NCBI RefSeq assembly: GCF_001661495.1
Contig: NZ_BDDT01000002.1
Span: forward strand, 124,001-188,000
Origin: Pseudoalteromonas prydzensis
GTDB lineage: Bacteria; Pseudomonadota; Gammaproteobacteria; Enterobacterales; Alteromonadaceae
DNA: 64,000 nucleotides
Direction: 5' to 3'
Shown: piece by piece, positions 55,873 to 64,000 of the stretch
How positions within the stretch are numbered: position 1 is the stretch's first letter
Layout of the letters: each line of letters starts with the position of its first letter
Position numbers and translations under genes: made by a program
The notes under the pieces: generated by a model
The model's database searches: none
Seen by the model: the letters and a program-made list of their open reading frames with translations, nothing else
What the model was told of the DNA's origin: nothing

Positions 55873-55947
55873 AAAGTATTTGCCATAATTTAAGTCCCAA
55901 CATTAAATCCATTTACACATTCCCTCCGGGATTATGGCAAATACTTT
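55873..55947. repeat. 17-bp perfect inverted repeat within the EF-hand cluster
   Basis: AAAGTATTTGCCATAAT (55873-55889) and ATTATGGCAAATACTTT (55931-55947) enclose 41 nt. It occupies the gap between EF-hand genes 2 and 3 and may be a transcript-end hairpin, a regulator site or a small mobile repeat. Confidence 0.65.
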
Positions 55948-55955
55948 AGAGCCTT

Positions 55956-56183
55956 TTAAATCTTAAACTTGGAAAACTCTTGCTCTGATAAAAGCTCGTC
56001 ATTATTTTCATCAAGATCAGTAAACTGCTTCAGCAGGGCGTCGTTTTGCTTGGCTTCAAGCAATGATATTTGTCCGTCTTTATTGGTATCTAATTGTGCA
56101 AACTTAACGTTAGATTGTGATGCTAAAACCGTAGCGCTAATGATTAAAAACATTAATGAAAAGGCGGCGATAAGTTGTTTCAT
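55956..56183 (-). CDS. Secreted EF-hand protein 3
   Basis: 75 residues. The signal peptide (MKQLIAAFSLMFLIISATVLA) precedes the EF-hand loops DTNKDGQISLLE and DENNDELLSEQE; the second has E at the usual glycine position. GGAAATAAAGCTATG gives the ribosome site. It follows EF-hand gene 4 by 24 nt and probably shares its transcript. Confidence 0.82.
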   Translation of the reverse strand: MKQLIAAFSLMFLIISATVLASQSNVKFAQLDTNKDGQISLLEAKQNDALLKQFTDLDENNDELLSEQEFSKFKI

Positions 56184-56207
56184 AGCTTTATTTCCTTATA
56201 GGCAAGT

Positions 56208-56435
56208 TTATTGTAAAAACTGCTTGAATTCAGTTAGGGATATTTGACCATTTTGGTCTTTATCAATTTGCTCAAAACTTTCGTGCAGCACTGCATCTTC
56301 AGAAGCTTCGGCTTCACTTAATGTGCCATTGCTGTCTTTATCAAGCTCAGCGAAGGTAGCCTCAACATCGATAGCAAGGCTATTAAAACTAAACAGTGCA
56401 CTGCAGCATAAACACAGTGGGGCTAATACTTTCAT
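56208..56435 (-). CDS. Secreted EF-hand protein 4
   Basis: 75 residues. The signal peptide (MKVLAPLCLCCSALFSFNSLA) precedes two EF-hand loops, DKDSNGTLSEAE and DKDQNGQISLTE. AAGG precedes the ATG. It is the first gene of the EF-hand cluster, divergent from qseE. Confidence 0.82.
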   Translation of the reverse strand: MKVLAPLCLCCSALFSFNSLAIDVEATFAELDKDSNGTLSEAEASEDAVLHESFEQIDKDQNGQISLTEFKQFLQ

Positions 56436-56753
56436 ATAATTACCTTAAAAACAGTTGTTGTCTCAGCTGTTACAAGAATAATGCCAATAAAATTAAACCT
56501 TAAATATCAATGTGTTAGTTTGTTACAGTGAAGGGGGTGTGAAATAATGACTCGGTAGTGTGTCTTTTTTGCAACAAATTTTTATGTTAATCAATAAAGT
56601 TATTTAAAAACAGTTGATTAAGTTGTTTCAATTTAGCGTCATCTACTTTAAATAGCGTTACAGAATTCACCTTATTCATTATTCTTATTGATTCAGCTAG
56701 TGTATAAGTAACACCTTCCATAATCAGACATTTAAACTAAAGGAGTAGCGATA
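56436..56753. promoter_or_regulatory. Divergent promoter region of EF-hand cluster and qseE operon
   Basis: A 318-nt AT-rich gap without a gene. No convincing sigma-54 promoter (GG/GC elements) or hairpin was found by eye. Confidence 0.4.
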
Positions 56754-58220
56754 GTGGCCTCACTCGCTAAGAAGTACAGTGCATTACTTAGTTGGCGACC
56801 CAATTTAATAGGCCAGTTTTTGTTTAGTACCTTGTTATCTTTGCTGCCATTATCACTGGTCGTGATTGTATTTTTAAATGCATTGAATAAACAGCTTGCC
56901 GTTACTCAGCAAATCGTCAGTGATAACTATCAAATAACCAAATCATTTAATAATCTTAAACAAGACCTTAATAGCTTAGAGCGAGCGACTCGGCAAAATT
57001 GGGTACTAAAAAGTGAATCACTTGACGAATTGATTGTTGATAAGTGGCAATCATCGTTACAGAGTATTGATGAACTCACTTTTATTAGCCCCGCCGGGGA
57101 TTATATTAGTCAGTGGCAGCAACTTGCCAAAGAATTGCAGTTAGCGCATTCAAAGCTGGTCGGCGAAGGGCTACAGGATGCGCAATTATTTATTCCGGTG
57201 AGCGAATTAATTGCTCGTCAAACGTTATGGTTAAGAGATCAAAATGAACTGCAAATAACTAAAAATCAGCAACAGTTAAAAGCCTTACAAGATTCTTTTA
57301 TAAATTGGTTAGTGGCGCTTATCCCATTAACATTATTGGTTGGCGGTGGTTTTTTGTGGCGTATTAGCGGCCGATTAAAAGGCTTAACCTCGGTTATTGA
57401 TAAACTTGGGCAAGGTCATTGGCAGCAAAAAATATCAGTACAGGGCTCTGCCGAACTGGTTGAGCTGGGCAATAAATTACAATGGGTGCAGGAGCAATTA
57501 CATCAATTAGAACAACAAAAAGATACCTTCTTACGCCATGTGACCCATGAACTGAAAACCCCATTAGCATCAATGGTAGAAGGCACCGATTTATTAACCG
57601 ATGAAATCGTAGGGCCTATTAATAAAGAACAGCAAGCTGTACTGGAGCTAATCACGCAAAGTATGGTGCGCCTGCGGGCAATGATAGACAGTTTACTAAG
57701 CTACAATGCAATTCGCAGTAGTAAAGAGGACTTAAGTGAGTTGGTTTTTTCGCAATTAATAACCAAGATCAACAGTCATTTTGAACACCGTTTAGTCGCG
57801 CGTAAGCAAAGTTTATGTTGGCATTGTGATGTACCCGAGCAGCCGCTAGAAATTGCTGCGGAATTAGTTGAAATGATTTTAATACAGTTAATTTCTAATG
57901 GCTTGAAATTTTCATCGCAAGGGCAAGCGGTTGATATCCATTTATCATTAGCAGGTCGTAGTTTAAAAATGATCGTCAGTGATCAGGGCACAGGTATTCA
58001 GGAGCAAGAAAAATCACATATTTTCAGTGCTTTTTATCAAGGTAAAAATGCCAAAGATGTGACCGCTCAAGGGAGCGGCTTAGGACTGACAATTGTAAAA
58101 GAGTCTGTTGAGCAATTAATGGGGACTTTGCAGCTTGAGCAAAATGAGCCACAAGGGTGTCGTTTTGTTATTCAAATACCCACCATTAATCCAACCAATA
58201 AAAACCAAGGAGTTAATTAG
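56754..58220 (+). CDS. qseE: Sensor histidine kinase QseE/GlrK
   Basis: 488 residues. GTG start with AGGAG 8 nt upstream. Two membrane helices (about 22-45 and 186-206) enclose a helical periplasmic domain. HAMP follows, then HisKA with H265 (LRHVTHELKTPLASMVEGTDLL) and the ATPase domain (LISNGLKFSS, SDQGTGI, GSGLGLTIVKE). The gene order kinase, lipoprotein, sigma-54 regulator is that of qseE-qseG-qseF (glrK-yfhG-glrR), which governs envelope stress and small RNA genes in enterobacteria. Confidence 0.9.
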   Translation: MASLAKKYSALLSWRPNLIGQFLFSTLLSLLPLSLVVIVFLNALNKQLAVTQQIVSDNYQITKSFNNLKQDLNSLERATRQNWVLKSESLDELIVDKWQSSLQSIDELTFISPAGDYISQWQQLAKELQLAHSKLVGEGLQDAQLFIPVSELIARQTLWLRDQNELQITKNQQQLKALQDSFINWLVALIPLTLLVGGGFLWRISGRLKGLTSVIDKLGQGHWQQKISVQGSAELVELGNKLQWVQEQLHQLEQQKDTFLRHVTHELKTPLASMVEGTDLLTDEIVGPINKEQQAVLELITQSMVRLRAMIDSLLSYNAIRSSKEDLSELVFSQLITKINSHFEHRLVARKQSLCWHCDVPEQPLEIAAELVEMILIQLISNGLKFSSQGQAVDIHLSLAGRSLKMIVSDQGTGIQEQEKSHIFSAFYQGKNAKDVTAQGSGLGLTIVKESVEQLMGTLQLEQNEPQGCRFVIQIPTINPTNKNQGVN

Positions 58221-58221
58221 C

Positions 58222-58764
58222 ATGGGCGTGCGTTTAAATGCCATTTTTGTGGTTTGTGTCACCACTTTAGGGCTCGCTGGGTGTGAGTTAACTGAGCAAC
58301 CAGTAAAAGATAATAATACCGAAGCAAAGCAGGCTACTAAAGTAGTTGAACCACACAGTGATGGTTTGCCAAACCCTAAGCCACGGCCAAAAACAGATCC
58401 TATGTATCCTCCGGCAGAAATCGTCATTGGTTGGCATGCGAAGGCCTGTGGGGGCTTTAAGGTAGCGGCGAGTAAAATTGCTTATATTGGCACTAAAGAG
58501 ATCCAGAATTATTTTGATTTTAGTTGTAAAAATAATGTGTTAGCACCGGAAAAAGTATTAGAACAGCTACTAAGACTCGATCAGGCGTATTATTGGCCAG
58601 ATGATATAAAACAGTATTTATGGTTGCAAAAACAACAAATAAATCAGCAGATAGACGCTAAAAAACAGCAGCAAGCACTGAATAATAAAATGCAAGAGAC
58701 GTTGTCATCGCTGGCAACGATCGAACAGCAATTATTATTACGCGAAGAAACCAAGGAGCAGTGA
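58222..58764 (+). CDS. qseG: QseG/YfhG-like lipoprotein
   Basis: 180 residues from the ATG at 58222, preceded by AGGAG; the longer frame from 58135 overlaps qseE and is rejected. Lipobox LGLAGC (Cys20). The C-terminal part is helical and glutamine-rich (LWLQKQQINQQIDAKKQQQAL). In Escherichia coli QseG is an outer membrane lipoprotein that activates QseE. It starts 1 nt after qseE. Confidence 0.82.
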   Translation: MGVRLNAIFVVCVTTLGLAGCELTEQPVKDNNTEAKQATKVVEPHSDGLPNPKPRPKTDPMYPPAEIVIGWHAKACGGFKVAASKIAYIGTKEIQNYFDFSCKNNVLAPEKVLEQLLRLDQAYYWPDDIKQYLWLQKQQINQQIDAKKQQQALNNKMQETLSSLATIEQQLLLREETKEQ

Positions 58765-58766
58765 TC

Positions 58767-60116
58767 ATGTCAATAGAGCAAAACCAAGGCGCACGAATAT
58801 TACTGGTTGATGATGATGCAAGTTTATTAAAACTGCTGGCTATTCGTATAGAATCTAAAGGCTATCAGGTAACGACTTGTGAAAGTGGTATTGCAGCTCT
58901 GCAGCTATTAAAAAATCATGTCTATGATGCCGTGGTTACTGACTTGCGGATGGATGAAATGGATGGCATGGCCCTGCATCGTCAGCTGCAAAAACGCTAC
59001 CCAGCATTGCCTGTGATCATGATGACGGCTCATGGTTCAATTCCTGATGCGGTTGAGGCCACCAAGCAGGGCATTTTCGCTTTTATTACTAAACCTGTAG
59101 ATAAAGATGAGCTATTTGATAGTTTAGCCAAAGCAATTGAAATCCATGGTCTGAGCGCTGATGAAAATACAGCAAGCAGCAATATAGTAACCCGCAGTGG
59201 CGCAATGTTGCACTTGCTTGAACAAGTTAAGTTGCTAGGACCTACTCAGGTCAATGTGTTGATTTCAGGTGCCAGTGGTACAGGTAAGGAGCTATTGGCG
59301 AATGCGATACACCAACATAGTCATGTCAGTGAAGGCCCATTTGTAGCTATTAACTGCGGTGCGGTGCCAGGCGAGCTACTTGAATCTGAATTATTCGGCC
59401 ATAAAAAAGGCGCATTTACAGGCGCAATTAAAGATCATCAAGGGTTATTTCAACAAGCGCAAGGTGGCACCTTATTTTTAGATGAAATTGGTGATATGCC
59501 ACTTAATTTACAAGTCAAATTACTGCGTGTTCTACAGGAAAAAACCATTCGCCCAGTGGGCTTTCAAGAAGAGATCCCGATAGATGTACGGATAGTCTCA
59601 GCGACCCATAAAAATTTACCGGATGCGATTGCCAATCAACAATTTCGTGAAGATTTATATTATCGCTTAAATGTTGTTAACCTAAAATTACCGCCACTGT
59701 GTGAGCGCAGAGAAGATGTGAGTTTATTAGCGCAGTATTTTAGCGCCACTATAGCCAAACGTATGGGACAAAAAGAAAAACGCTTTGCCAGTGATGCAAT
59801 GCATGCATTAGTACGTCACGATTGGCCAGGTAATATTCGCCAGTTACAAAATGTTGTTGAGCAGGTAGTTGCACTTACCCCTGGCGAGGTAATATCGGTA
59901 CAGCTGGTGGAGAGTGCGCTTAATAGTAATGAAAGTAATGTTGAGCCGCTTTCGCTAAATGATGCTAAAAAAGAGTTTGAGCGCGATTATGTTATTAACA
60001 CCCTGAAAATGGCTGGTGGTAATGTGGCTGAAGGGGCAAAACTGGCTAAACGTAACCGTTCAGATTTTTATAAGCTAATAAAAAAACACAACATAGACGT
60101 TGATAGCATTTGTTAG
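58767..60116 (+). CDS. qseF: Sigma-54-dependent response regulator QseF/GlrR
   Basis: 449 residues from the ATG at 58767, which has AGGAG 8 nt upstream; a GTG at 58761 is in frame. The receiver has ILLVDDDASLLKLL and VVTDLRMDEMDG. The AAA+ domain has the Walker A-like GASGTGKELLANAIHQ, GAFTGA for sigma-54 contact, and GTLFLDEIGDMP. The C-terminal Fis-type helix-turn-helix includes NVAEGAKLAKRNRSDFYKLIKKH. It needs RpoN. Partner of QseE. Confidence 0.93.
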   Translation: MSIEQNQGARILLVDDDASLLKLLAIRIESKGYQVTTCESGIAALQLLKNHVYDAVVTDLRMDEMDGMALHRQLQKRYPALPVIMMTAHGSIPDAVEATKQGIFAFITKPVDKDELFDSLAKAIEIHGLSADENTASSNIVTRSGAMLHLLEQVKLLGPTQVNVLISGASGTGKELLANAIHQHSHVSEGPFVAINCGAVPGELLESELFGHKKGAFTGAIKDHQGLFQQAQGGTLFLDEIGDMPLNLQVKLLRVLQEKTIRPVGFQEEIPIDVRIVSATHKNLPDAIANQQFREDLYYRLNVVNLKLPPLCERREDVSLLAQYFSATIAKRMGQKEKRFASDAMHALVRHDWPGNIRQLQNVVEQVVALTPGEVISVQLVESALNSNESNVEPLSLNDAKKEFERDYVINTLKMAGGNVAEGAKLAKRNRSDFYKLIKKHNIDVDSIC

Positions 60117-60124
60117 GAGAAAAC

Positions 60125-60625
60125 ATGCAATTATTTATGGTGTATTTAGGTGGGCGGATCCAAGGCTGCCATATAGAAATGCATGATGTTCGTTTTGTGG
60201 TAGGGAAGTCAATAGAGCAAACTTACACAAAGTTAAAAGCGCAGTGGGTTGGCGATAAAAATAGTGTGCATATGGATAGCTACATGGCGGTCAATCATAT
60301 CGATGGTTTTGCCGTTAGCGTGGTTGATGAGCCTGTTGAACAAGCTGAGCAGTTATACTTTGTAAATTTAGGGGCGTACCGCGCTGACAGTTTAGCGGAG
60401 CAACATGATTTTGCTTTGTATGTAGCACGCAGTAGTGACGAAGCTAAACAAAGAGCAAAAGAGCATTTACTGGCTGGCCTAAGCCATATTCATAAAGATG
60501 ACTTATACGACGTCGATGATTGCTTTGCGGTTGATTTACTCGACAGCCAACTTCACATAAAGCTCACCCCGAGTGGGCAGTCTCAGACTATAAAACCAGA
60601 TTGGTTTGGTTATCATATTTTATAG
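60125..60625 (+). CDS. DUF1543-family protein
   Basis: 166 residues from the ATG at 60125 with AGGAG 6 nt upstream. The start MQLFMVYLGGRIQGCHIEMHDVRFVVG and the repeated half YFVNLGAYRADSLAEQHDFALYVA are typical of DUF1543. Function unknown. It begins 8 nt after qseF and is probably in the same transcript. Confidence 0.8.
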   Translation: MQLFMVYLGGRIQGCHIEMHDVRFVVGKSIEQTYTKLKAQWVGDKNSVHMDSYMAVNHIDGFAVSVVDEPVEQAEQLYFVNLGAYRADSLAEQHDFALYVARSSDEAKQRAKEHLLAGLSHIHKDDLYDVDDCFAVDLLDSQLHIKLTPSGQSQTIKPDWFGYHIL

Positions 60626-60662
60626 AAGTATTGTCTGATTAAGTGGCTAACTGACTAAGCGG

Positions 60663-60896
60663 CTAATCCTGGTCGCTTTGTTCTGTACGCTCTTTGTCTT
60701 CGCTATTACTGGCAATTTTAAAGGCAATAATTACTAAACCAAACATCATAAAAGGTAAAGCTGCAAGTAAGTATTCGGTAAGGTTACTGTCAGCAAAGCT
60801 GGCTTGTAATAAAAAGTGCCCTGCGACGCAGAGTATGATCACAATGAGGAGAATAGGTAATAAAATAAGTTCTTTTTTGGCTGAATGAGTTTTCAT
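60663..60896 (-). CDS. Small two-helix membrane protein
   Basis: 77 residues with helices at about 11-31 and 43-62 and an acidic C-terminal tail (SNSEDKERTEQSDQD). No family recognised. It converges with the DUF1543 gene. No strong ribosome site. Confidence 0.6.
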   Translation of the reverse strand: MKTHSAKKELILLPILLIVIILCVAGHFLLQASFADSNLTEYLLAALPFMMFGLVIIAFKIASNSEDKERTEQSDQD

Positions 60897-60946
60897 TATT
60901 AGGCGGTGCTTTTACAAGGTGCGCCATTGTAATGAGCAAAGCGCTT

Positions 60947-61105
60947 TTAGGTCAAATAACTTGTTTTATAAATAGCACCGGATTGCGCTGTATCAAGTTT
61001 TTCAGTTTCAGGTTCACTATCGTCTGCGGTGTTTTCATCACATTCTACAGGATGATATAAATCGAATATAAAATCGATTTCTTCGCGCTTTAATACAGTT
61101 TGCAT
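60947..61105 (-). CDS. Small acidic protein of 52 residues
   Basis: Reads MQTVLKREEIDFIFDLYHPV, followed by an acidic stretch (ECDENTADDSEPETEKLD) and ending YKTSYLT. It has no membrane helix or signal peptide. A perfect AGGAGG lies 6 nt before the ATG, which makes translation likely. It sits between the small membrane protein and pdsS, all on the minus strand. Function unknown. Confidence 0.6.
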   Translation of the reverse strand: MQTVLKREEIDFIFDLYHPVECDENTADDSEPETEKLDTAQSGAIYKTSYLT

Positions 61106-61201
61106 TTTAACCTCCTAATAATCAGTCTAAAACTTGCTGATATTAAGAATATGCCTGTGAGCCTGAATTATAGGTGAACACTTATTGATCAAAGTGTGTA
61201 G

Positions 61202-61234
61202 AAATGTAACCCTCAGCTTTTTTGGGTTACATTT
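61202..61234 (-). terminator. Terminator-like hairpin at the end of pdsS
   Basis: AAATGTAACCC and GGGTTACATTT form an 11-bp stem; the loop and left arm include the last codons and stop of pdsS. Read on the minus strand, ATTTCT follows. Confidence 0.6.
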
Positions 61235-63360
61235 TTAGCGACAGGTATCCTGACAATGAACTCAACACCATCACCTAGTTGATTATTAACCGCTTTTACA
61301 CTGCCTTTATGATATTCACACACTAAACGAACAATATATAAACCCAAACCTAAATGAGGCTGCTGTTGCAGTTGTTGGCTACGTACGGACACCATAGAGT
61401 CAAAAATATGCTCGGCGAGTCCCTCTGGTAATAATGGCCCGTTATTTTTAACAGTTAAAACAGCATCGTTATCGTTTTTAGTTAAGCTGACACTAATTGC
61501 GCTATCACAAAGGTTAAACTCTAATGCATTATTAATGAGTTTATCGAGTAACTGAGCGACAAATTCAGGCGCCCCCATCATTGTTAAAGGAGAGTCGCAA
61601 ATATCGACTGTAAACTCTTGTTGCGGGTAGGTGAGTTGATAGCCCTGCATACAGCCTGTTATTACTTTGCGTAAGTCAAATAGTTCAGCTTCAGCGCTTT
61701 GAATGCTTTGTTCAAGACGCGTCGCTTCGCTCATGGTGGTAATAATTTTACCTAAACGCTCAACCCCTTCACTGGCACGATCGAGGTATTTTTGGCTCAG
61801 CTCACTTTGTGGCTGCATTTGTAAGTTCTCAAGCGAGCTTCGCACTACTGCAACAGGGGTTCTCAGCTCATGGGATAATCGCGACGACATGGTTTCTAAA
61901 TAATTAGTATAACCGCCTAAGCGACCAACAATATTTGCAAAGCTACGTGATAAATCGCCAATCTCATCGTTTGCGTCACTATAATCAATGCTACCCGTTA
62001 CTCGACCTTGAGCATCAATGGCTTGCTCTGCGGTATCACGAAGGCGGCGGATCCTAGTTGATATTCTCGAAGCAAAAAAGAACAGGGTCACTGTGCCTAT
62101 TAGCATGACCGCTAAAATTACATTAAACAGTTTTTCCAATGATTTATTTCGTAACGTGCGTACACCGTTGGTGGTCTCTTCGGCGACCACGGCACCAATT
62201 ACTTTATCTTGGATCCAAATAGGATAAGCGGCAGATAAAATAACCGCTTTGTTATCTGGGGTCAGTCGCCATGATGAAGCTGGTGTTCCCGTAAGTGCTT
62301 TACCTATGTGTGTACCTTGCATAGCCGCAACATCATGTAAGGTATCTAAAAACTCATTCTCAGGACGGGTAAGTACTTTATAGTAAAGTGGGTGCAGGTA
62401 GTTTTTCTCAAATCGTTGCCACCAGGTTTTTGCGGGTTGGTCATTAAGCCCATCGGCCCACACGCCGTCGGCATGATGAATCGATCCCGACTGTGCTAAT
62501 ACGCGATGATGATTATCAACCACCCAAATACGGCTGCCGCTGTGCCCCATGCCTTTTAAAATTCGGTTTATTTCAGGGGAAGGAACCAGAACAGAGCCAA
62601 TATCATTGGGATTTTGTAAATTTGAAGTCGACATAGTCTGTGGCTCAGGCTTGCCTTGATCCCAATCTTCAATTGCAAAGCCGAGCTTATTACCAAGCAT
62701 ACTTAACGGAAAGCGCAGTTCAATATTGTAACCGTTATCTGTACTAATAAAGTAACCTTGGATTTTAGTAACTGGCTGCTTAGTTTCGGCGTCAAAGGCA
62801 TTCACCCAGCCATCTTGGCGAGCGGCAACTATATAGTGTTTAAATTGCCCCTGTGGGGTTTTTAACATGATCTGTAAATGGTCGTTGCGGGTTAAGCTCA
62901 AACTATTTTTAGCACGATAAACTAACGAGTCATCGGTTACTTTAAACACTGCATATAAAAATTCGCTATATTTCCCCACCATGTGATCAAAAGACAGATC
63001 CGAACTTTGATGATCGGTTTTATCTCCTTGTAAATACCGTTCATCATAGTGCCACATTAAACTTTGATACGGTTGCCAGTCAGATAATTTACCGTCGAGC
63101 TGAATCGGGTTACTGAGGTTATATGCATAAAGATCACGGCCTTTGACGACTTGATCTAAAAAGTTGGTTTGCGAATCAAATAGCGCTGGGCGCTCATGTA
63201 GTGCTGTAGCGAGTGCACGAGTAGTGCCGACGAGGGTTTTTTCTTGCCCTTGGCGTAAAAACTTCTCCATTTCCCACACATATTCATAGCCTAACCAAGG
63301 CAATAAAAACAAAAAGCATGACAGCAAAATAAATTTGCTGCGCAAACCAAAGCGCAGCAT
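61213..63360 (-). CDS. pdsS: Sensor histidine kinase PdsS (proteobacterial dedicated sortase system)
   Basis: 715 residues from the ATG at 63360, which overlaps the pdsR stop (TAATG); a longer frame from 63408 is rejected. An N-terminal helix is followed by a long periplasmic region that begins with a CBM9-like beta-sandwich (LDGKLSDWQPYQ, YAVFKVTDDSLVY, NDHLQIMLKTPQG, DNGYNIELRFPLSMLGNKLGFAIEDWD). A second helix (about 418-438), HAMP, HisKA with H497 (RLSHELRTPVAVV) and the ATPase (NNALEF, LGLGLYIVRLV) follow. This size and layout fit the kinase that accompanies single-target sortases in marine proteobacteria; the sortase genes would lie outside the window. Confidence 0.85.
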   Translation of the reverse strand: MLRFGLRSKFILLSCFLFLLPWLGYEYVWEMEKFLRQGQEKTLVGTTRALATALHERPALFDSQTNFLDQVVKGRDLYAYNLSNPIQLDGKLSDWQPYQSLMWHYDERYLQGDKTDHQSSDLSFDHMVGKYSEFLYAVFKVTDDSLVYRAKNSLSLTRNDHLQIMLKTPQGQFKHYIVAARQDGWVNAFDAETKQPVTKIQGYFISTDNGYNIELRFPLSMLGNKLGFAIEDWDQGKPEPQTMSTSNLQNPNDIGSVLVPSPEINRILKGMGHSGSRIWVVDNHHRVLAQSGSIHHADGVWADGLNDQPAKTWWQRFEKNYLHPLYYKVLTRPENEFLDTLHDVAAMQGTHIGKALTGTPASSWRLTPDNKAVILSAAYPIWIQDKVIGAVVAEETTNGVRTLRNKSLEKLFNVILAVMLIGTVTLFFFASRISTRIRRLRDTAEQAIDAQGRVTGSIDYSDANDEIGDLSRSFANIVGRLGGYTNYLETMSSRLSHELRTPVAVVRSSLENLQMQPQSELSQKYLDRASEGVERLGKIITTMSEATRLEQSIQSAEAELFDLRKVITGCMQGYQLTYPQQEFTVDICDSPLTMMGAPEFVAQLLDKLINNALEFNLCDSAISVSLTKNDNDAVLTVKNNGPLLPEGLAEHIFDSMVSVRSQQLQQQPHLGLGLYIVRLVCEYHKGSVKAVNNQLGDGVEFIVRIPVAKNVTQKS

Positions 63361-64000
63361 TACAGTTGCTCCCAGCGATAACCCATACCGTATACGGTGT
63401 CGATACAATCAAACTGCGCATCTAAGGCAATAAACTTTTTACGGATACGCTTAACATGAGAGGTGATAGTGCTGTCGTCGACATAAATCTTTGCATCACT
63501 CATTAATTCGTGGCGGCTTTTAACATGCCCTGGGCGTTGGGCTAGTGAATGCACCATCCAAAACTCTGTGACGGTTAAATCGACTAACTGCTGCAGCCAA
63601 AACACTTGCATACGTTTTGTATCAAGAGTGAGAGGACCGCGGTTGAGTAAGGCATTTTGATCTGCAGGTTGCTCAAGGGCTTCCATGCGTCTAAACAGCG
63701 CACCAATACGCGCTGCTAAATGTGCCATGCTGATGTCTTTAGTAAGGTAGTCATCTGCGCCCATGCGCAGGCCGCAAACGGTATCAATTTCGCTATCGCG
63801 AGCCGTTAAAAAAATAATCGGCAAGGTTTTAGAAAGTGAACGTAAGGTTTGGCACAGCAAAAAGCCGCCATCAATTTCATGGCCTAAACCAATATCTACA
63901 ATTGCTAAATCTGGCAAGGTGTCGTTAAAAGCATGCTCTGCACTTTGACGGTCACTATAACCACAGACCTGATACCCTTGTGCGCTGAGCATTTCCATGT
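63360..64000 (-). CDS. pdsR: Response regulator PdsR (partial)
   Basis: The frame is open to the window edge, so only the first 10-20 residues should be missing. The visible receiver has LAIVDIGLGHEIDGGFLL with the phospho-acceptor aspartate, IFLTARDSEIDTVCGLRMGADDYLTKDIS, and a C-terminal OmpR-type winged helix (LVDLTVTEFWMVHSLAQRPGHVKSRHELMSDAKIYVDDSTITSHVKRIRKKF). The DIGLG and STITSHVKRIRKKF wording fits the regulator of the dedicated sortase system. It is coupled to pdsS by a one-base stop/start overlap. Confidence 0.85.
   Translation of the reverse strand, partial: MEMLSAQGYQVCGYSDRQSAEHAFNDTLPDLAIVDIGLGHEIDGGFLLCQTLRSLSKTLPIIFLTARDSEIDTVCGLRMGADDYLTKDISMAHLAARIGALFRRMEALEQPADQNALLNRGPLTLDTKRMQVFWLQQLVDLTVTEFWMVHSLAQRPGHVKSRHELMSDAKIYVDDSTITSHVKRIRKKFIALDAQFDCIDTVYGMGYRWEQL

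Noticed and set aside
1..64000. tRNA, rRNA, prophage and integron features
   Set aside because: No cloverleaf-like or rRNA-like segment, phage gene or integrase was recognised by eye; a tRNAscan and Rfam search would settle this.

Overview
The window looks like chromosomal DNA from a marine gammaproteobacterium, most likely Pseudoalteromonas or a close Alteromonadales relative. The evidence is an AT-rich composition, the gene orders dksA-gluQ-pcnB-folK-panB-panC and epd-pgk-fba, a CrbS/CrbR acetate regulatory pair, a TonB-receptor-rich content, and a PdsS/PdsR sensor/regulator pair of the kind tied to proteobacterial dedicated sortase systems. I see no rRNA, tRNA, CRISPR array, prophage or intact transposase. 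Assignments rest on motif reading only; no database search was run.

Layout, left to right. 1-645: 5' part of a TonB-dependent siderophore-type receptor (minus strand, cut by the window edge). 808-4970: acetate module one, with a DcaP-like porin, acetyl-CoA synthetase and a LuxR-type regulator (CrbR-like). 5042-7904: purU, then an AraC regulator overlapping a membrane protein with a degenerate GGDEF domain. 8241-13943: a TonB-dependent receptor, a lipoprotein metallophosphatase and a DUF4397-like lipoprotein; a PhoB-type box precedes the receptor. 14052-17430: DUF2339 membrane protein and a HepT/MntA-type toxin-antitoxin pair, followed by a perfect palindrome and a MITE-like element. 17732-26210: acetate module two, with the CrbS-like symporter-kinase, DUF4212 plus solute:sodium symporter, a cNMP/CBS/DUF294 protein and a DEDDh exonuclease. 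26652-30538: a tandem 77/78-bp repeat array, then epd, pgk and fba. 30602-30871: an element with three repeats facing three inverted repeats. 31200-34324: phoB, phoR and a PstS-like protein with PhoB boxes. 34406-38045: opgG-opgH. 38413-43881: small lipoprotein, panC, panB, folK, pcnB, gluQ, dksA. 44119-53546: AraC/acylase pair, sfsA, pepB, a phosphoribosyltransferase, a Crp/Fnr regulator, a small membrane protein and an amidohydrolase. 53696-60625: chemoreceptor, four tandem secreted EF-hand proteins, qseE-qseG-qseF and a DUF1543 protein. 60663-64000: two small proteins, then PdsS and (partial) PdsR.

Three regulatory circuits can be read from the DNA. First, the two acetate modules, more than 15 kb apart, share a 23-nt sequence (21/23 identical) in their divergent promoter regions, which I propose is the CrbR operator. 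Second, PhoB-type boxes (7-nt half-sites in 11-nt phase) lie before phoB, before pstS and before the TonB receptor/phosphatase pair, so that pair is probably a phosphate-starvation uptake and hydrolysis system. Third, pcnB appears to start at an ATT codon, as is known for Escherichia coli pcnB.

The least explained structures are the six-repeat element at 30602-30871, the tandem array upstream of epd at 26698-26953, the foldback MITE with a solitary end 6 kb away, and the cluster of four EF-hand proteins beside qseEGF.
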